Shown piece after piece: positions 8,594 to 17,785 of a stretch of DNA of 64,000 nt; within the stretch, counting starts at the first letter, position 1; every line of letters begins with the position of its first letter. The position numbers were made by a program, and so were the translations under genes. The stretch lies in NCBI GenBank assembly GCA_964632505.1, contig CAZWCE010000011.1, positions 95,561 through 159,560 on the forward strand, given 5' to 3'. The notes under the pieces are model-generated. The model was not told the DNA's origin. It ran no database searches and was given only the letters and a program-made list of their open reading frames with translations. The DNA is from CAZWCE01 sp964632505 (GTDB lineage: Bacteria; Planctomycetota; Planctomycetia; Pirellulales; Thermoguttaceae).

Positions 8594-9379
8594 TCAATCG
8601 GTGCGATTCGCCCGCGCTCGGCCAGCATTTCGGGCGATCAATCCGGCGAGATATCCTCCCTTGAATCCGGCATCGATATTGACGACCGTCACGTTCGAAG
8701 CACAACTGTTGAGCATGCCCAGAAGCGCCGCCAGGCCGCCGAAACTCGCCCCGTATCCGACACTCGTGGGAACGGCGATGACCGGACAGTCGACATACCC
8801 CCCCACCACACTCGGCAGAGCTCCCTCCATGCCGGCGGTCACGATGATCGCGTCGGCCCCTTCCAGCAAATGTAGGTTCGCGCGAAGCCGATGTGGTCCC
8901 GCCACGCCGACATCCTGGACCATCGTCACCTCGGCCCCGGCCCAGACCGCGGTTTCCCGAGCCTCCTCGGCGACCGGCAAATCGCTCGTTCCGGCGGTCA
9001 CCAGTGTCACACGGCCGGAGGGCGGTTTGTCCTCATTCGAGGCAAGCGGAATCCGGAACGTATGTCCCACGGCATTGTAATTCCCGCGGGGAAACTCGGG
9101 CAATAGGACTTCCGCCTTGTCGGCCGTCAGTCGAGTGGCCAACACGTCGACCCCGTGCTCGGTCAAGGAATGGAAAATTCGCCGTAGCGTTTCGGCGCTC
9201 TTGCCTTCGGCGAAGACGACTTCCGGAAAGCCGCATCGCCGGTTCCGCTCCAAATCGAGTTGGGCATCTCCAGTATCGGCGATTTTTCCCTGACTCGACA
9301 ACTGTTGCAAAAAAAGGCTGCCGGAAAGATCACCTTCGAGAAATTGCTTCGCCAGCTGCTTGAGTTGATCGTCGTGCAT
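8594..9379 (-). CDS. larB: Nickel pincer cofactor biosynthesis protein LarB
   Basis: This 261-residue member of the AIR-carboxylase-like superfamily carboxylates and hydrolyses nicotinic acid adenine dinucleotide in the first step of nickel-pincer-nucleotide synthesis. The N-terminal half has the family's LERNRRCGFPEVVFAEGK segment. The C-terminal PurE-like half shows VTAGTSDLPVAEEA, VQDVGVAGPHRL, TAGMEGALPSVVGG and VPTSVGYGASFGG. ATG 9379 is preceded by GGTGAGG. It appears to head a minus-strand unit with nnrD and lies 2.2 kb from larE, so two of the three cofactor-assembly genes are local. It may serve lactate racemase or another LarA homologue encoded elsewhere. Confidence 0.93.
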   Translation of the reverse strand: MHDDQLKQLAKQFLEGDLSGSLFLQQLSSQGKIADTGDAQLDLERNRRCGFPEVVFAEGKSAETLRRIFHSLTEHGVDVLATRLTADKAEVLLPEFPRGNYNAVGHTFRIPLASNEDKPPSGRVTLVTAGTSDLPVAEEARETAVWAGAEVTMVQDVGVAGPHRLRANLHLLEGADAIIVTAGMEGALPSVVGGYVDCPVIAVPTSVGYGASFGGLAALLGMLNSCASNVTVVNIDAGFKGGYLAGLIARNAGRARANRTD

Positions 9380-9540
9380 TCGCCTCACCCCCATAATCTT
9401 CGAGAAAGAAAGCTTACCATCAAAGCCGGAGTCTGTTTTCCCGATCGATTTCCTGTTAAGATGGGGACAATATCTCCAACTTTACATAAAGTATATCCAA
9501 AAGCAAGCCGGAGATCACCCACCTGGATGGAGGAATAGCG

Positions 9541-10191
9541 ATGAACGAGAAGAAACTCAGACAGATGGTCTCCCGGCAAAACCAGATGAATTTCCTCATC
9601 GGCGTCGGGCTGCTCCTCGGCGCCCTCTTCGCCTGGGGGATCACCCTCGGCGTCGTCTTCTGGCTTGGGGGATTATTCCAATATTCGATGATCTTTCTCT
9701 TTTCGGAAAACACGTTCACCCGATGGCTCCCCGCCCTCTTCACCGTCCTATTGATGTTGATCATCGCCGGGGCCGGGTTCACGCGGCAGCATCAGTTTCT
9801 CGACCTCTCCGGCTGGTCGGAATCGGGAGCCAACTTAGGACGAGTCGGACATTCGAAAAATGCCCCCCTGATGACTCATGGGTTGAACCGGACTACCGCT
9901 TATGGATATTTGGTCGTGGAAATCCTGCTCGTCGCCCCCATCGCGACTCGGGAAGCGATCGCGATGCTCCGCACGCGCATGGTGGTCGGCGATGAAACGA
10001 TCGCCCAGGCCGCTGAAATCCACCGCGATTTGAAGGAGCGGGCCGATTGGGTTCCTCGGGGAAGATATCACAAAAAACTCAGGGCGGTCGCCCTCCTTCG
10101 CCAATTGCAGTTGATTCGCCAGACCGACATTCGGGGCATCCCCTCCATCCGAACCCCTTCTAGCGAGAACGGGGAGGAACCCGTACAATAA
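9541..10191 (+). CDS. Hypothetical inner-membrane protein
   Basis: A 216-residue protein of unknown function. Residues about 18-54 form one or two hydrophobic helices (FLIGVGLLLGALFAW, VVFWLGGLFQYSMIFLF). Another lies at 62-80 (LPALFTVLLMLIIAGAGF) and a weaker one at about 120-135. The remaining C-terminal part (about 140-216) is charged and helical, probably cytoplasmic. GGAGG sits 8 bases before the ATG, which supports translation. It is divergent from larB, so 9380-9540 should carry promoters in both directions. I recognise no family; small planctomycete-specific membrane proteins of this kind are common. Confidence 0.75.
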   Translation: MNEKKLRQMVSRQNQMNFLIGVGLLLGALFAWGITLGVVFWLGGLFQYSMIFLFSENTFTRWLPALFTVLLMLIIAGAGFTRQHQFLDLSGWSESGANLGRVGHSKNAPLMTHGLNRTTAYGYLVVEILLVAPIATREAIAMLRTRMVVGDETIAQAAEIHRDLKERADWVPRGRYHKKLRAVALLRQLQLIRQTDIRGIPSIRTPSSENGEEPVQ

Positions 10192-10413
10192 TGAGCATCG
10201 CATCAATCGTGGATCGATGGGCCCCGACCATCGACCGGTGCGGCCCTTGGAGCCTCGATGCAGATTCCAAAGGTTCACGACCTTGGCGACCGCGCCCCCC
10301 AATCGAGCGGGAATTCACTTCGACGGTGCGGAAGCCTTCTTCCCACGGTTTCCCCGCGGTCGCACCACCGGCACGCTCACATCCACCAAGAGAGGGAATG
10401 AAGGAATCGGTTC

Positions 10414-11511
10414 ATGAAAGCACGCTATCTGGCCCGCCGGGATCACCTCCGTAAGCTCTTGAAAAAGAAGGAGCTTCCGGCGATTCTGATCACCAATTTC
10501 GTCAATGTCACGTATCTGACCGGTTTCAGCGGTGACGACAGCTACCTGTTGGTTCGCGAAAACGGCGATACGATCATCAGCGATTCCCGCTATACCACCC
10601 AAATTCAGGAAGAGTGTCCCGGTCTCGAACTCGCCGTCCGTAAGAACAACGAGGGGATGATCAAGGCGGTCGAAAAGCAGCTCCAATCGTTCAAACCGCA
10701 AAAGCTGGGAATCGAAGGCGACTCGATGACCCTCACGACACGAGGACTGCTCGAGAACAAGATGCCCAAGTGGGAGTTCGTGGCCACCTCCTCCATGGTG
10801 GAGTCCCTGCGAACGATCAAGGATAAGCAGGAGATCGAAACGATCCGTCGGTCGATCCATTATGCGGCTCGTGGATTCGACGTCATTCGGGCGACGCTTC
10901 GAAAAAACAAGTCGGAGATTGACATCCGAAACGATCTGGAATACCACATGCGGCTTTTCGGGGCCGAAGACCGCGGGTTCCCTTCCATCGTAGCCAATGG
11001 CCCCCGCGCCGCGCTGCCCCACGCCGTGCCCACCGAGAAGAAGGTCGAGTCGGCCGATCTCTTGCTGATCGACTGGGGAGCCAAGTACGAAGGTTACATC
11101 AGCGACATGACCCGGGTATTGATCACGGGAAAAATCACCAGCAAGATCCGCCGCATCTACCAGTTGGTCCTCAAGGCTCAAGAGGCGGCGATTCAGGCGA
11201 TCGAACCGGGGGTCGCTTGCGGCGAAATCGACAAGATCGCCCGAGACATCATCACCGACGGCGGCCACGGACGCCATTTCGGCCACGGCTTGGGACACGG
11301 GCTCGGCCTGGTGGTCCACGAGCAGCCGCGATTTGCCAAAGAGAACAAGACAATCCTCCGCCCCGGGATGGTCGTGACGGTCGAACCTGGAATCTACCTC
11401 GAAGGGTGGGGAGGAGTTCGGATCGAGGACGATATCCTGGTCACCCGGGGGGGGCACGAAGTCCTTTCGCGGGAAGTGCCGAAGCGATTGGAAGAGATGA
11501 TCGTGCCTTAG
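10414..11511 (+). CDS. M24 family Xaa-Pro aminopeptidase
   Basis: This 365-residue creatinase/prolidase-type metallopeptidase removes N-terminal residues before proline. The N-terminal creatinase-like domain is about 1-135 (NFVNVTYLTGFSGDDSYLLV). The pita-bread catalytic domain is about 140-360 with all five metal ligands in family context: Asp220 (LLIDWGA), Asp231 (ISDMTRV), His295 (HGLGHGLG), Glu324 (VTVEPGIY) and Glu338 (VRIEDD). Substrate-contact His residues in VVHEQPRF are also present. It is the usual family length and cytoplasmic. It lies about 285 bases before accB, as pepQ-like genes often do in bacteria (pepP/efp/accBC neighbourhoods), though no efp is present here. Confidence 0.92.
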   Translation: MKARYLARRDHLRKLLKKKELPAILITNFVNVTYLTGFSGDDSYLLVRENGDTIISDSRYTTQIQEECPGLELAVRKNNEGMIKAVEKQLQSFKPQKLGIEGDSMTLTTRGLLENKMPKWEFVATSSMVESLRTIKDKQEIETIRRSIHYAARGFDVIRATLRKNKSEIDIRNDLEYHMRLFGAEDRGFPSIVANGPRAALPHAVPTEKKVESADLLLIDWGAKYEGYISDMTRVLITGKITSKIRRIYQLVLKAQEAAIQAIEPGVACGEIDKIARDIITDGGHGRHFGHGLGHGLGLVVHEQPRFAKENKTILRPGMVVTVEPGIYLEGWGGVRIEDDILVTRGGHEVLSREVPKRLEEMIVP

Positions 11512-11570
11512 CCCCCCAGGAAAGGGGCGCACGGAAGAGATTTTTTCCTCGGGAACTTTTTTCTACTGCA

Positions 11571-11600
11571 CTTAAAAAAAACCGTATTTGCTGCTATAAT
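11571..11600 (+). promoter_or_regulatory. Putative accB promoter
   Basis: A perfect TATAAT (11595-11600) preceded by TGC, with a poor -35 (CTTAAA at 11571) 18 bases away. It lies about 200 bases before accB and follows an AT-rich stretch. Confidence 0.35.
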
Positions 11601-11796
11601 CAACGTTTAAGTTTATTCCGACGTTCCGCTCTCTGCCGATAGAGAACTCGGTTACCTGATCCTCTTCTTGCTCGGGCAAGCCGCCGCCGACCACGACGGT
11701 GGACAGGCGGGAGGAAGTGGGGAGGAAAAGAGGAAATGCGGCGGAAAAAGGCCAACAAGTCAAGATACAGAACAATAATTGCTGGAGTGGTTTCCT

Positions 11797-12285
11797 ATGG
11801 CGGGTCCGATGAGTAATGAAGTATTCGATATCCGAAAAATTCGTCGTCTGATGGTACTGATGCAGGAGAACGATCTTTCCGAAATCGATCTCCAACATGG
11901 GGAAATGCGAATCCAACTCCGGCGGAACACCATGGCGGTGGCTCCCGCCGTCGCTCCCCCCACGGCCCCGGCCCCGGCCCCGCCGGTCGCCGCCGCCGAG
12001 CCGACCCCCGGCAAAACGGAAGAAGCTCCCGACGAAAGTCACCTCGTGATCATCAAAAGCCCCATGGTCGGCACCTTTTACGCGGCCCCCGATCCCGAGT
12101 CGCCTCCCTTCGTCAAAGTGGGAGACCAAGTCAATCCCGACATGACCGTCTGTCTCCTGGAAGCCATGAAGGTTTTCAACGAAATCCAGGCGGAAACCTC
12201 CGGCAAGGTCGTGTCCATTCTTGCCAAAAATGGAGATCCCATCGAGTTCGGCCAGCCGTTGATGAAAATCGATCCCGCCGGATAA
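11797..12285 (+). CDS. accB: Biotin carboxyl carrier protein of acetyl-CoA carboxylase
   Basis: This 163-residue carrier shuttles carboxybiotin between biotin carboxylase and carboxyltransferase in the first committed step of fatty acid synthesis. The N-terminal helix pair (about 7-45) is followed by an Ala/Pro-rich linker (48-75) and the biotinyl domain (82-160). The biotin lysine is in LLEAMKVFNEI; the usual sequence is EAMKMMN or EAMKLMN, so VF is a mild variation. The thumb motif PMVGTFYAAPDPESPPF is typical. GGAG lies 9 bases before ATG 11797; ATG 11809 is also possible. accC follows 193 bases downstream in the same direction. Confidence 0.95.
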   Translation: MAGPMSNEVFDIRKIRRLMVLMQENDLSEIDLQHGEMRIQLRRNTMAVAPAVAPPTAPAPAPPVAAAEPTPGKTEEAPDESHLVIIKSPMVGTFYAAPDPESPPFVKVGDQVNPDMTVCLLEAMKVFNEIQAETSGKVVSILAKNGDPIEFGQPLMKIDPAG

Positions 12286-12478
12286 TCGGCCCTCCGCCGG
12301 CAAGCTCATCGCGCCTCCAGGCCCCACCACCTTACGCCGCCGCTGCCGGGAATTCTTCGTTTTTCCCAATGAAAGAGGAAGACGCCTGAATGGTTGCACC
12401 TCGACCGTGAGCATCTTGCCTCTTCAATTAGGCTCTTTCGTCAACAGCATCCCTTCTTCGTAGTGGAATTGAATCACC

Positions 12479-13822
12479 ATGTTCAAACGCATTTTGATCG
12501 CCAACCGTGGAGAAATCGCACTCCGGATCCTCCGAGCTTGTCGTGAAATGGGAATCGAAACGGTCGCCGTCTACAGCGAGGCCGACCGCGGCAGTGCTTA
12601 TCTCGAATTGGCCGACGAAGCCTATTGCGTCGGTCCCGCCCGGGCGTCGGAAAGCTATCTGAAGATCAACCGCATCATCAGTGCCGCCGAGGTAGGCGAT
12701 GTCCAGGCGATCCATCCCGGCTACGGATTCCTGGCCGAAAATTCGCACTTCGCCGATGTGTGCCGGAGTTGCAAATATGAGTTCATCGGCCCGACTCATG
12801 AAGCGATGGCCCTGTTGGGCGACAAAAACTCCGCCCGACGGCTGGCCATGGAAAACAACGTCCCCACCGTGCCGGGAAGTGAAGGGTTGATCACCACCGA
12901 AGCGCAGGCATTGGAAATCGCTCGAACGATCGGCTTCCCCGTGCTCATCAAGGCTTCGGCCGGAGGAGGGGGCCGGGGGATGCGCGTCGCCCGGGACGAA
13001 GACGGCCTGAAAACCGCGATCCAACAAGCCTCGACCGAGGCGGAAGCGGCGTTCGGTTCGGCCGACATCTATCTCGAAAAGTACGTCGAGGGACCGCGGC
13101 ACGTCGAAGTGCAGATCATCGCCGATCAACACGGCAACGCCGTCCATCTCTGGGAACGCGATTGCTCCATGCAGCGGCGTCATCAGAAGTTGATCGAAGA
13201 AAGCCCCGCCCCCAACTTGAGCAGTGCCACGCGTGAAGCGATCTGTCAGGCGGCGGTCCGGCTGGTCAAGGCGGCCAATTATACCAATGCGGGAACGGTC
13301 GAGTTCATCGTCGACAAGGAAGAGAATTTCTACTTCATCGAGATGAATGCCCGCATCCAGGTTGAGCATCCCGTCACCGAGTTGGTCACCGGCATCGATT
13401 TGATCAAGTCGCAGATTCTCGTCGCCGCCGGCGAAAAGCTCCCCTTCAGCCAGGAAGAGATCCCCTGCCGAGGCGCGTCGATCGAATGCCGCATCAACGC
13501 GGAAGATCCCGACAACAAGTTCCGCCCCTGCCCCGGCACGATCGAAAAGCTGTTCATTCCCGGGGGATTCGGGGTCCGTTTTGATTCCCATGTCCACGCC
13601 GGCTACACCGTCAGTCCCTTTTACGACTCGATGGTCGGCAAGCTGTTGGTCCACCATCGCACGCGTGAGGAGGCGATCGCCTGCATGCAGCGGGCCCTGG
13701 CGGAATTCCAAGTCGAAGGCATCAAAACATCAATCCCACTGCTGGAGAAGATTCTCGCGCATTCCTCCTTCCGCCAAGGTGAGCTCGATACCGGCTTCAT
13801 CGAACGCCAGTGGATGAAGTAA
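12479..13822 (+). CDS. accC: Biotin carboxylase subunit of acetyl-CoA carboxylase
   Basis: A 447-residue ATP-grasp enzyme that carboxylates the biotin on AccB using bicarbonate and ATP. Seen in order: the N-terminal pre-ATP-grasp fold (FKRILIANRGEIALRIL), HPGYGFLAEN, the glycine-rich ATP loop KASAGGGGRGMRV, the metal and bicarbonate site EMNARIQVEHPVTE, and the C-terminal GASIECRINAEDP. Length and motifs are those of stand-alone bacterial AccC. The ribosome binding site is weak. It pairs with accB directly upstream; the carboxyltransferase genes (accA/accD) are not in the window. Confidence 0.97.
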   Translation: MFKRILIANRGEIALRILRACREMGIETVAVYSEADRGSAYLELADEAYCVGPARASESYLKINRIISAAEVGDVQAIHPGYGFLAENSHFADVCRSCKYEFIGPTHEAMALLGDKNSARRLAMENNVPTVPGSEGLITTEAQALEIARTIGFPVLIKASAGGGGRGMRVARDEDGLKTAIQQASTEAEAAFGSADIYLEKYVEGPRHVEVQIIADQHGNAVHLWERDCSMQRRHQKLIEESPAPNLSSATREAICQAAVRLVKAANYTNAGTVEFIVDKEENFYFIEMNARIQVEHPVTELVTGIDLIKSQILVAAGEKLPFSQEEIPCRGASIECRINAEDPDNKFRPCPGTIEKLFIPGGFGVRFDSHVHAGYTVSPFYDSMVGKLLVHHRTREEAIACMQRALAEFQVEGIKTSIPLLEKILAHSSFRQGELDTGFIERQWMK

Positions 13823-13831
13823 CTCCAGGAA

Positions 13832-15196
13832 TCATCCGGCCTTGCGTTTTCCGAATCCCCGCCGGATCACCGCTCCCAGCGAAACGAGTTTTTCATCGAG
13901 ATTCTCATAGCCTCGCCGAAGCCGTTCCGCGCGACGAACGATCGTCGTTCCCTCGGCGGCCAATCCCGCCATCACCAACGCGGCGCCGGCCCGGAGATCG
14001 GTCGCGCACGCCTCGCCGCCGAGGAAGCGGGAAACCGGTTCGATCCACGCCCGATGCCCCGAAAGACGGATCTTCGCTCCCAACCGGTTCAGTTCCGCCA
14101 CATGCCCCAACCGATCCGGAAAAACGCGATCTTCCACACTCGATCGCTGTTCTCCCAATGAGAGCATCGCCATCGCTTGCGCCTGAAGATCGGTCGGAAA
14201 ACCGGGATACCCCCTCGCCACCACCGCTTGTGAACGTAGAACACCGCCGAAAGGTGTCTTGAGCGTGATCGCTCCCTGAGACGATTCGCTCCGCCGGTGG
14301 CAGTGGATCGTTCCTCCGGTCCGAGCGAGCATCGTCCATACCGGTCGGAGCATCTCAGGGTCGATCCCTTCGAGCGTCACCTCGCCTCCGGTGATCATTG
14401 CGGCCATCAGCAGGGTTCCCGCCTCGATCCGATCGCCGATCATGCGGCACGGCGACTGGGCCCCCAAATCGATACGATTCTTCTTACTACCATCCGTCCT
14501 CTCCGGCTCCGAAAGCTCCCTTACTCCCAAGATGCGGAGCGTCGAGGTTCCCAAGCCGTGGATGCGTCCGCCGCAGGCATTGAGAAAAATCCCCAGAGCG
14601 ATGATCTCCGGTTCACGGGCCGAACCAAGAATGACGGTCTCTCCCCGAGCCAGGACCGCGGCCATCATGAGATTCGCCGTCCCCGTCACCGTGGACCCGC
14701 AGGGTCCGGCAAGCTGGATCGTCGCGCCGCGAAGTCGCCGGGCGGAGGCGATGACGTGGTTTCCGGCAAGCTCGATCTCCGCACCGAGGGCGGAGAGTCC
14801 CTTCAGGTGTAAATCGACCGGACGAGGTCCAATCGCACACCCACCGGGAAGCGGAACGACCGCCCTGCCCCTTCGCGCCAAAAGCGGGCCGAGCACGCAG
14901 AAGCCGGCCCGCATGCGGCGGACCATCTCTTCGGGAGCGTCGACCCGAAGGAAATCGTCGTCGATCAACTCGAGTGTCGATCGGCTCACCCAAACGGCCC
15001 GCTTTCCCAAATGCCGCAGGATCGACAATTGCGTTTCAATGTCGGTCAGCCTGGGAATATTCTTGAGGCGGAAAGTACCGGGCACCATCAGCGAGGCGGC
15101 CAGAATGGGAAGCGCGGCGTTTTTCGCCCCGGAGATCGAGACCACTCCTTCCAAACGACGGCCCCCTTCGATGAAGAATCGTTCTTCCAACGCCAT
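13832..15196 (-). CDS. murA: UDP-N-acetylglucosamine 1-carboxyvinyltransferase
   Basis: The first committed enzyme of peptidoglycan synthesis, transferring enolpyruvate from PEP to UDP-GlcNAc. The about 454-residue protein shows the start signature VSISGAKNAALPILAASL with the catalytic Lys-Asn pair. The catalytic loop is PLPGGCAIGPRPVD with the fosfomycin-sensitive cysteine retained. VEDRVFPDRLGHVAELNRLGA is near the C-terminus. It is longer than usual, partly from a charged insert around residues 235-260 (ELSEPERTDGSKKN). GGAGGTG sits too close to ATG 15196, so TTG 15190 is also possible. Its presence supports a conventional murein wall. It lies downstream of prmC in a minus-strand run prfA-prmC-murA. 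Confidence 0.95.
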   Translation of the reverse strand: MALEERFFIEGGRRLEGVVSISGAKNAALPILAASLMVPGTFRLKNIPRLTDIETQLSILRHLGKRAVWVSRSTLELIDDDFLRVDAPEEMVRRMRAGFCVLGPLLARRGRAVVPLPGGCAIGPRPVDLHLKGLSALGAEIELAGNHVIASARRLRGATIQLAGPCGSTVTGTANLMMAAVLARGETVILGSAREPEIIALGIFLNACGGRIHGLGTSTLRILGVRELSEPERTDGSKKNRIDLGAQSPCRMIGDRIEAGTLLMAAMITGGEVTLEGIDPEMLRPVWTMLARTGGTIHCHRRSESSQGAITLKTPFGGVLRSQAVVARGYPGFPTDLQAQAMAMLSLGEQRSSVEDRVFPDRLGHVAELNRLGAKIRLSGHRAWIEPVSRFLGGEACATDLRAGAALVMAGLAAEGTTIVRRAERLRRGYENLDEKLVSLGAVIRRGFGKRKAG

Positions 15197-15246
15197 CACC
15201 TCCGATGTCTGCGACCCGGCCGCAAAGTCTTTTGTTGATGAGCAAG

Positions 15247-16131
15247 TCAAGATCGCCGTCTCGCCATCACGACGCGGGGTCGTTGCGAGAGGTCTTTCAC
15301 GACTCGGATCTCCTCGAAACCGCCTTGATGCTCGAAAAGCCGAACCACCCGATCGACGATCATCGGGCTGATTTCGATCAGCAGTGCCCCGCCGGGAAAA
15401 AGCCTAGGCAACGCCTGCGGTAGCAATCGCTCGATCAACTCCGTCCCCGTCGGTCCTGCTTCAAGCGCCGTTTTCGGTTCATACTCCTTCACTTCCGCCG
15501 GAAGCTCCTGATATTCGCGGCGACTCACATAGGGCGGATTGCTCACGATCAGGTGAAAGGTCGGCTCTTCGGCCATGTCGCCCATGAGATCCCCTTCGCG
15601 CCATTCCACACGTCCGGCGACGTCGTGCTCGCGCGCATTGTTTCGGGCCACTTCCAGCGCCGCACCACTTCGATCGATGGCGGTCATCTGCAGTTTGGGA
15701 GCATGCCGCAACAGCGCGACGGCGATCGCCCCGCTTCCGGTTCCCACATCGCACCCGAAAACAGGGGCCTTCTCGAGAGAAAGCGTCTTCAGATAATCGA
15801 GCGATTCGACGACCAAGAGTTCCGTCTCCGGACGAGGGATCAGCACATGGCGATTGACCGAAAACGTGAGCGAGTAGAACTCTTTCTTGCCGACGATGTA
15901 GGCGACCGGCTCGCCGGCGGCACGCCGCTTGACCGAGCCGCGAAAGCGATCTCGGGCAGCTTCGCCTGGCTCTTCTTCGAAAGAGGTGTAGAGTTCGATC
16001 CGGTCGCAGCCGATCGCCTCGGCCAGCAGTATCTCGGCATCGAGTCGGGGAGTCTCACTGCCGCGTTGCTTCAGATAATCGGTGGTCCAGGTCAGCAGTC
16101 GTTTGATTGTCCACGCATCGGGGTGCGACAT
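15247..16131 (-). CDS. prmC: Release factor N5-glutamine methyltransferase PrmC
   Basis: This 294-residue SAM-dependent methyltransferase modifies the glutamine of the GGQ motif in release factors, tuning termination. An N-terminal helical domain (1-85) precedes a Rossmann methyltransferase domain. Motif I is FGCDVGTGSGAIAVAL and the catalytic NPPY is in HLIVSNPPYVSRREY. Family length is normal. It follows prfA, its substrate gene, by about 60 bases on the same strand, the classical prfA-prmC pairing. murA follows about 50 bases later. Confidence 0.95.
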   Translation of the reverse strand: MSHPDAWTIKRLLTWTTDYLKQRGSETPRLDAEILLAEAIGCDRIELYTSFEEEPGEAARDRFRGSVKRRAAGEPVAYIVGKKEFYSLTFSVNRHVLIPRPETELLVVESLDYLKTLSLEKAPVFGCDVGTGSGAIAVALLRHAPKLQMTAIDRSGAALEVARNNAREHDVAGRVEWREGDLMGDMAEEPTFHLIVSNPPYVSRREYQELPAEVKEYEPKTALEAGPTGTELIERLLPQALPRLFPGGALLIEISPMIVDRVVRLFEHQGGFEEIRVVKDLSQRPRVVMARRRS

Positions 16132-16193
16132 GAAAAGACCATCCTTGCGTTGCCGGACACGAAGAAAACACTGGAAAAGGTGCGACGAGAAGA

Positions 16194-17267
16194 TTATTCC
16201 AGCGAGCCGAACGACGCCCGGAGTTCATTCCGTTCATAATCCATCAATCCTTCGATGACCGGCTCCAGATTGCCGGAAAGGATGCTGTCGAGCTTGTAAA
16301 TCGTCAGATTGATGCGATGATCGGTCACGCGGTTTTCGGGAAAGTTGTACGTGCGGATGCGCTGGCTCCGGTCGCCGCTGCCGATCTTGCTCTTGCGTTC
16401 TTCGTCGCGTTTGGCCTGCTCCTCTTCGCGAATACGCTCGTAGAGCCGAGTCTTCAAAACGCGAAGCGCTTTGGCCAGGTTTTTGTGCTGGCTCTTTTCG
16501 TCCTGACAACTGACGACAATCCCCGACTCGAAATGAGTGAGTCGAACGGCCGAAGCGGTCTTGTTCACATGTTGTCCGCCGGGACCGCTGGCGTGGAAGA
16601 TGTCCTTGCGGTAATCATCGGGGGAGATATCGACCTCGACGTCTTCCGGCTCCGCCATGATGGCGACGGTGGCCGCCGAAGTGTGAATGCGTCCTTTCGC
16701 CTCGGTTTCGGGAACCCGCTGCACCCGATGCCCCCCGCTTTCGTACTGCAATTGCCGGTAGCAGCCCTGCCCTGAGATGCCCAGCACCACTTCCTTGAAT
16801 CCTCCCAGTTCGGTGGGACTCATCGAGAGGAGTTCGGCCTTCCAGCCCTGCGTTTCGCAATAGCGTTTGTACATCTCGTAGAGGTCGCGCGCAAACAGAG
16901 CCGCTTCGTCCCCTCCGGTGCCGGCGCGAATTTCCATCACGCAACGCGAGCGGTTGGCATCTTCGCCGCCGATGGTCATTTCCAGAAGTTCTTCCCAAAG
17001 CACCTCTCGCTGGGACTTCAGCTCCTGAACCTCCATCTCGGCCAATTCCGACATCTCCGGGTCATTGCCGCGGAGCATCTCCTCCGCCTCCTGCAATTCC
17101 TGCCCCACTTCCTTGAACCGACGGTACTTGGTAGCGAGTTTCGCCAGTTCGCCGTGTTCCCGAGCAACCTGCGTCATGCGAGAGGAATCGGACAGCACCT
17201 CCGGATCGACCATCAGCTTTTCGAGCGTTGTGAAACGCCCTAGTTTTTCTTCCAGCATTTCGCGCAT
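16194..17267 (-). CDS. prfA: Peptide chain release factor 1
   Basis: This 357-residue factor releases peptides at UAA and UAG codons. The catalytic GGQ is in FHASGPGGQHVNKTASAVR. The codon-recognition region shows QLQYESGGHRVQRVPETEAKGR and the C-terminal RIRTYNFPENRVTDHRI is characteristic of RF1. Length is normal. The start MREMLEEKLGRF at 17267 has only a weak ribosome binding site; ATG 17258 would also fit. It is part of a minus-strand cluster rpmE-prfA-prmC, a common bacterial arrangement. Confidence 0.96.
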   Translation of the reverse strand: MREMLEEKLGRFTTLEKLMVDPEVLSDSSRMTQVAREHGELAKLATKYRRFKEVGQELQEAEEMLRGNDPEMSELAEMEVQELKSQREVLWEELLEMTIGGEDANRSRCVMEIRAGTGGDEAALFARDLYEMYKRYCETQGWKAELLSMSPTELGGFKEVVLGISGQGCYRQLQYESGGHRVQRVPETEAKGRIHTSAATVAIMAEPEDVEVDISPDDYRKDIFHASGPGGQHVNKTASAVRLTHFESGIVVSCQDEKSQHKNLAKALRVLKTRLYERIREEEQAKRDEERKSKIGSGDRSQRIRTYNFPENRVTDHRINLTIYKLDSILSGNLEPVIEGLMDYERNELRASFGSLE

Positions 17268-17345
17268 GCGTGAACTTCAATCGACAATCGTGTTTCGAAG
17301 GTGGAGGTTGGAGAGAGAGGAATGCCCCTGGAAAGGAGACGCAAC

Positions 17346-17573
17346 CTATTTCTTCTTTTTCAAGCTGGTATATCCCGCCTTGGCGAACTTGTTACGGAAT
17401 TTCTCGATGCGCCCGGCGGTATCGACGTACTTCAGCTTGCCCGTATAAAAAGGATGGCAAGCATTGCAAATGTCGACTTTCAACTCGCTTCGGGTGCTGC
17501 GTGTGGTGAAGGAATTCCCGCAACCGCAGGTCACCTTGGTTTCCACGTACTTCGGATGAATGCCTTCTTTCAT
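17346..17573 (-). CDS. rpmE: 50S ribosomal protein L31, zinc-binding type
   Basis: A 75-residue ribosomal protein with the conserved start MKEGIHPKYVE. The four zinc ligands are present in CGCGN and CNACHPFYTG. These mark the C+ form used in zinc-replete cells. The tail is lysine-rich (SLKKKK). It heads the rpmE-prfA-prmC cluster with about 80 bases to prfA. The upstream ribosome binding site is poor, which is not unusual for this phylum. Confidence 0.96.
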   Translation of the reverse strand: MKEGIHPKYVETKVTCGCGNSFTTRSTRSELKVDICNACHPFYTGKLKYVDTAGRIEKFRNKFAKAGYTSLKKKK

Positions 17574-17785
17574 GATACTTTACTTTTTTCTAAGGGATAC
17601 TTCCCGATGAACGATGCAACCTGAACCTCTCCTATGGACGACTCTCGGAAAGAGAATCGAATCAGGAGATCCAAACAGCCTCCGCACGAAACGCAGGAAA
17701 ACACCATATGTTAATCGCTAATGCCCGTTTCGACAAGCCCCCTTCCGCGGAAGCCCCGAAAAGTAAAGGAGGAGACCAATGAGGA

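Noticed and set aside
10315..11532. 405-residue minus-strand frame
   Set aside because: Lies opposite the M24 aminopeptidase, whose metal-binding residues are all intact.
12428..13711. 427-residue minus-strand frame
   Set aside because: Antisense to accC; Asp/Arg/Gly-rich without a fold signature.
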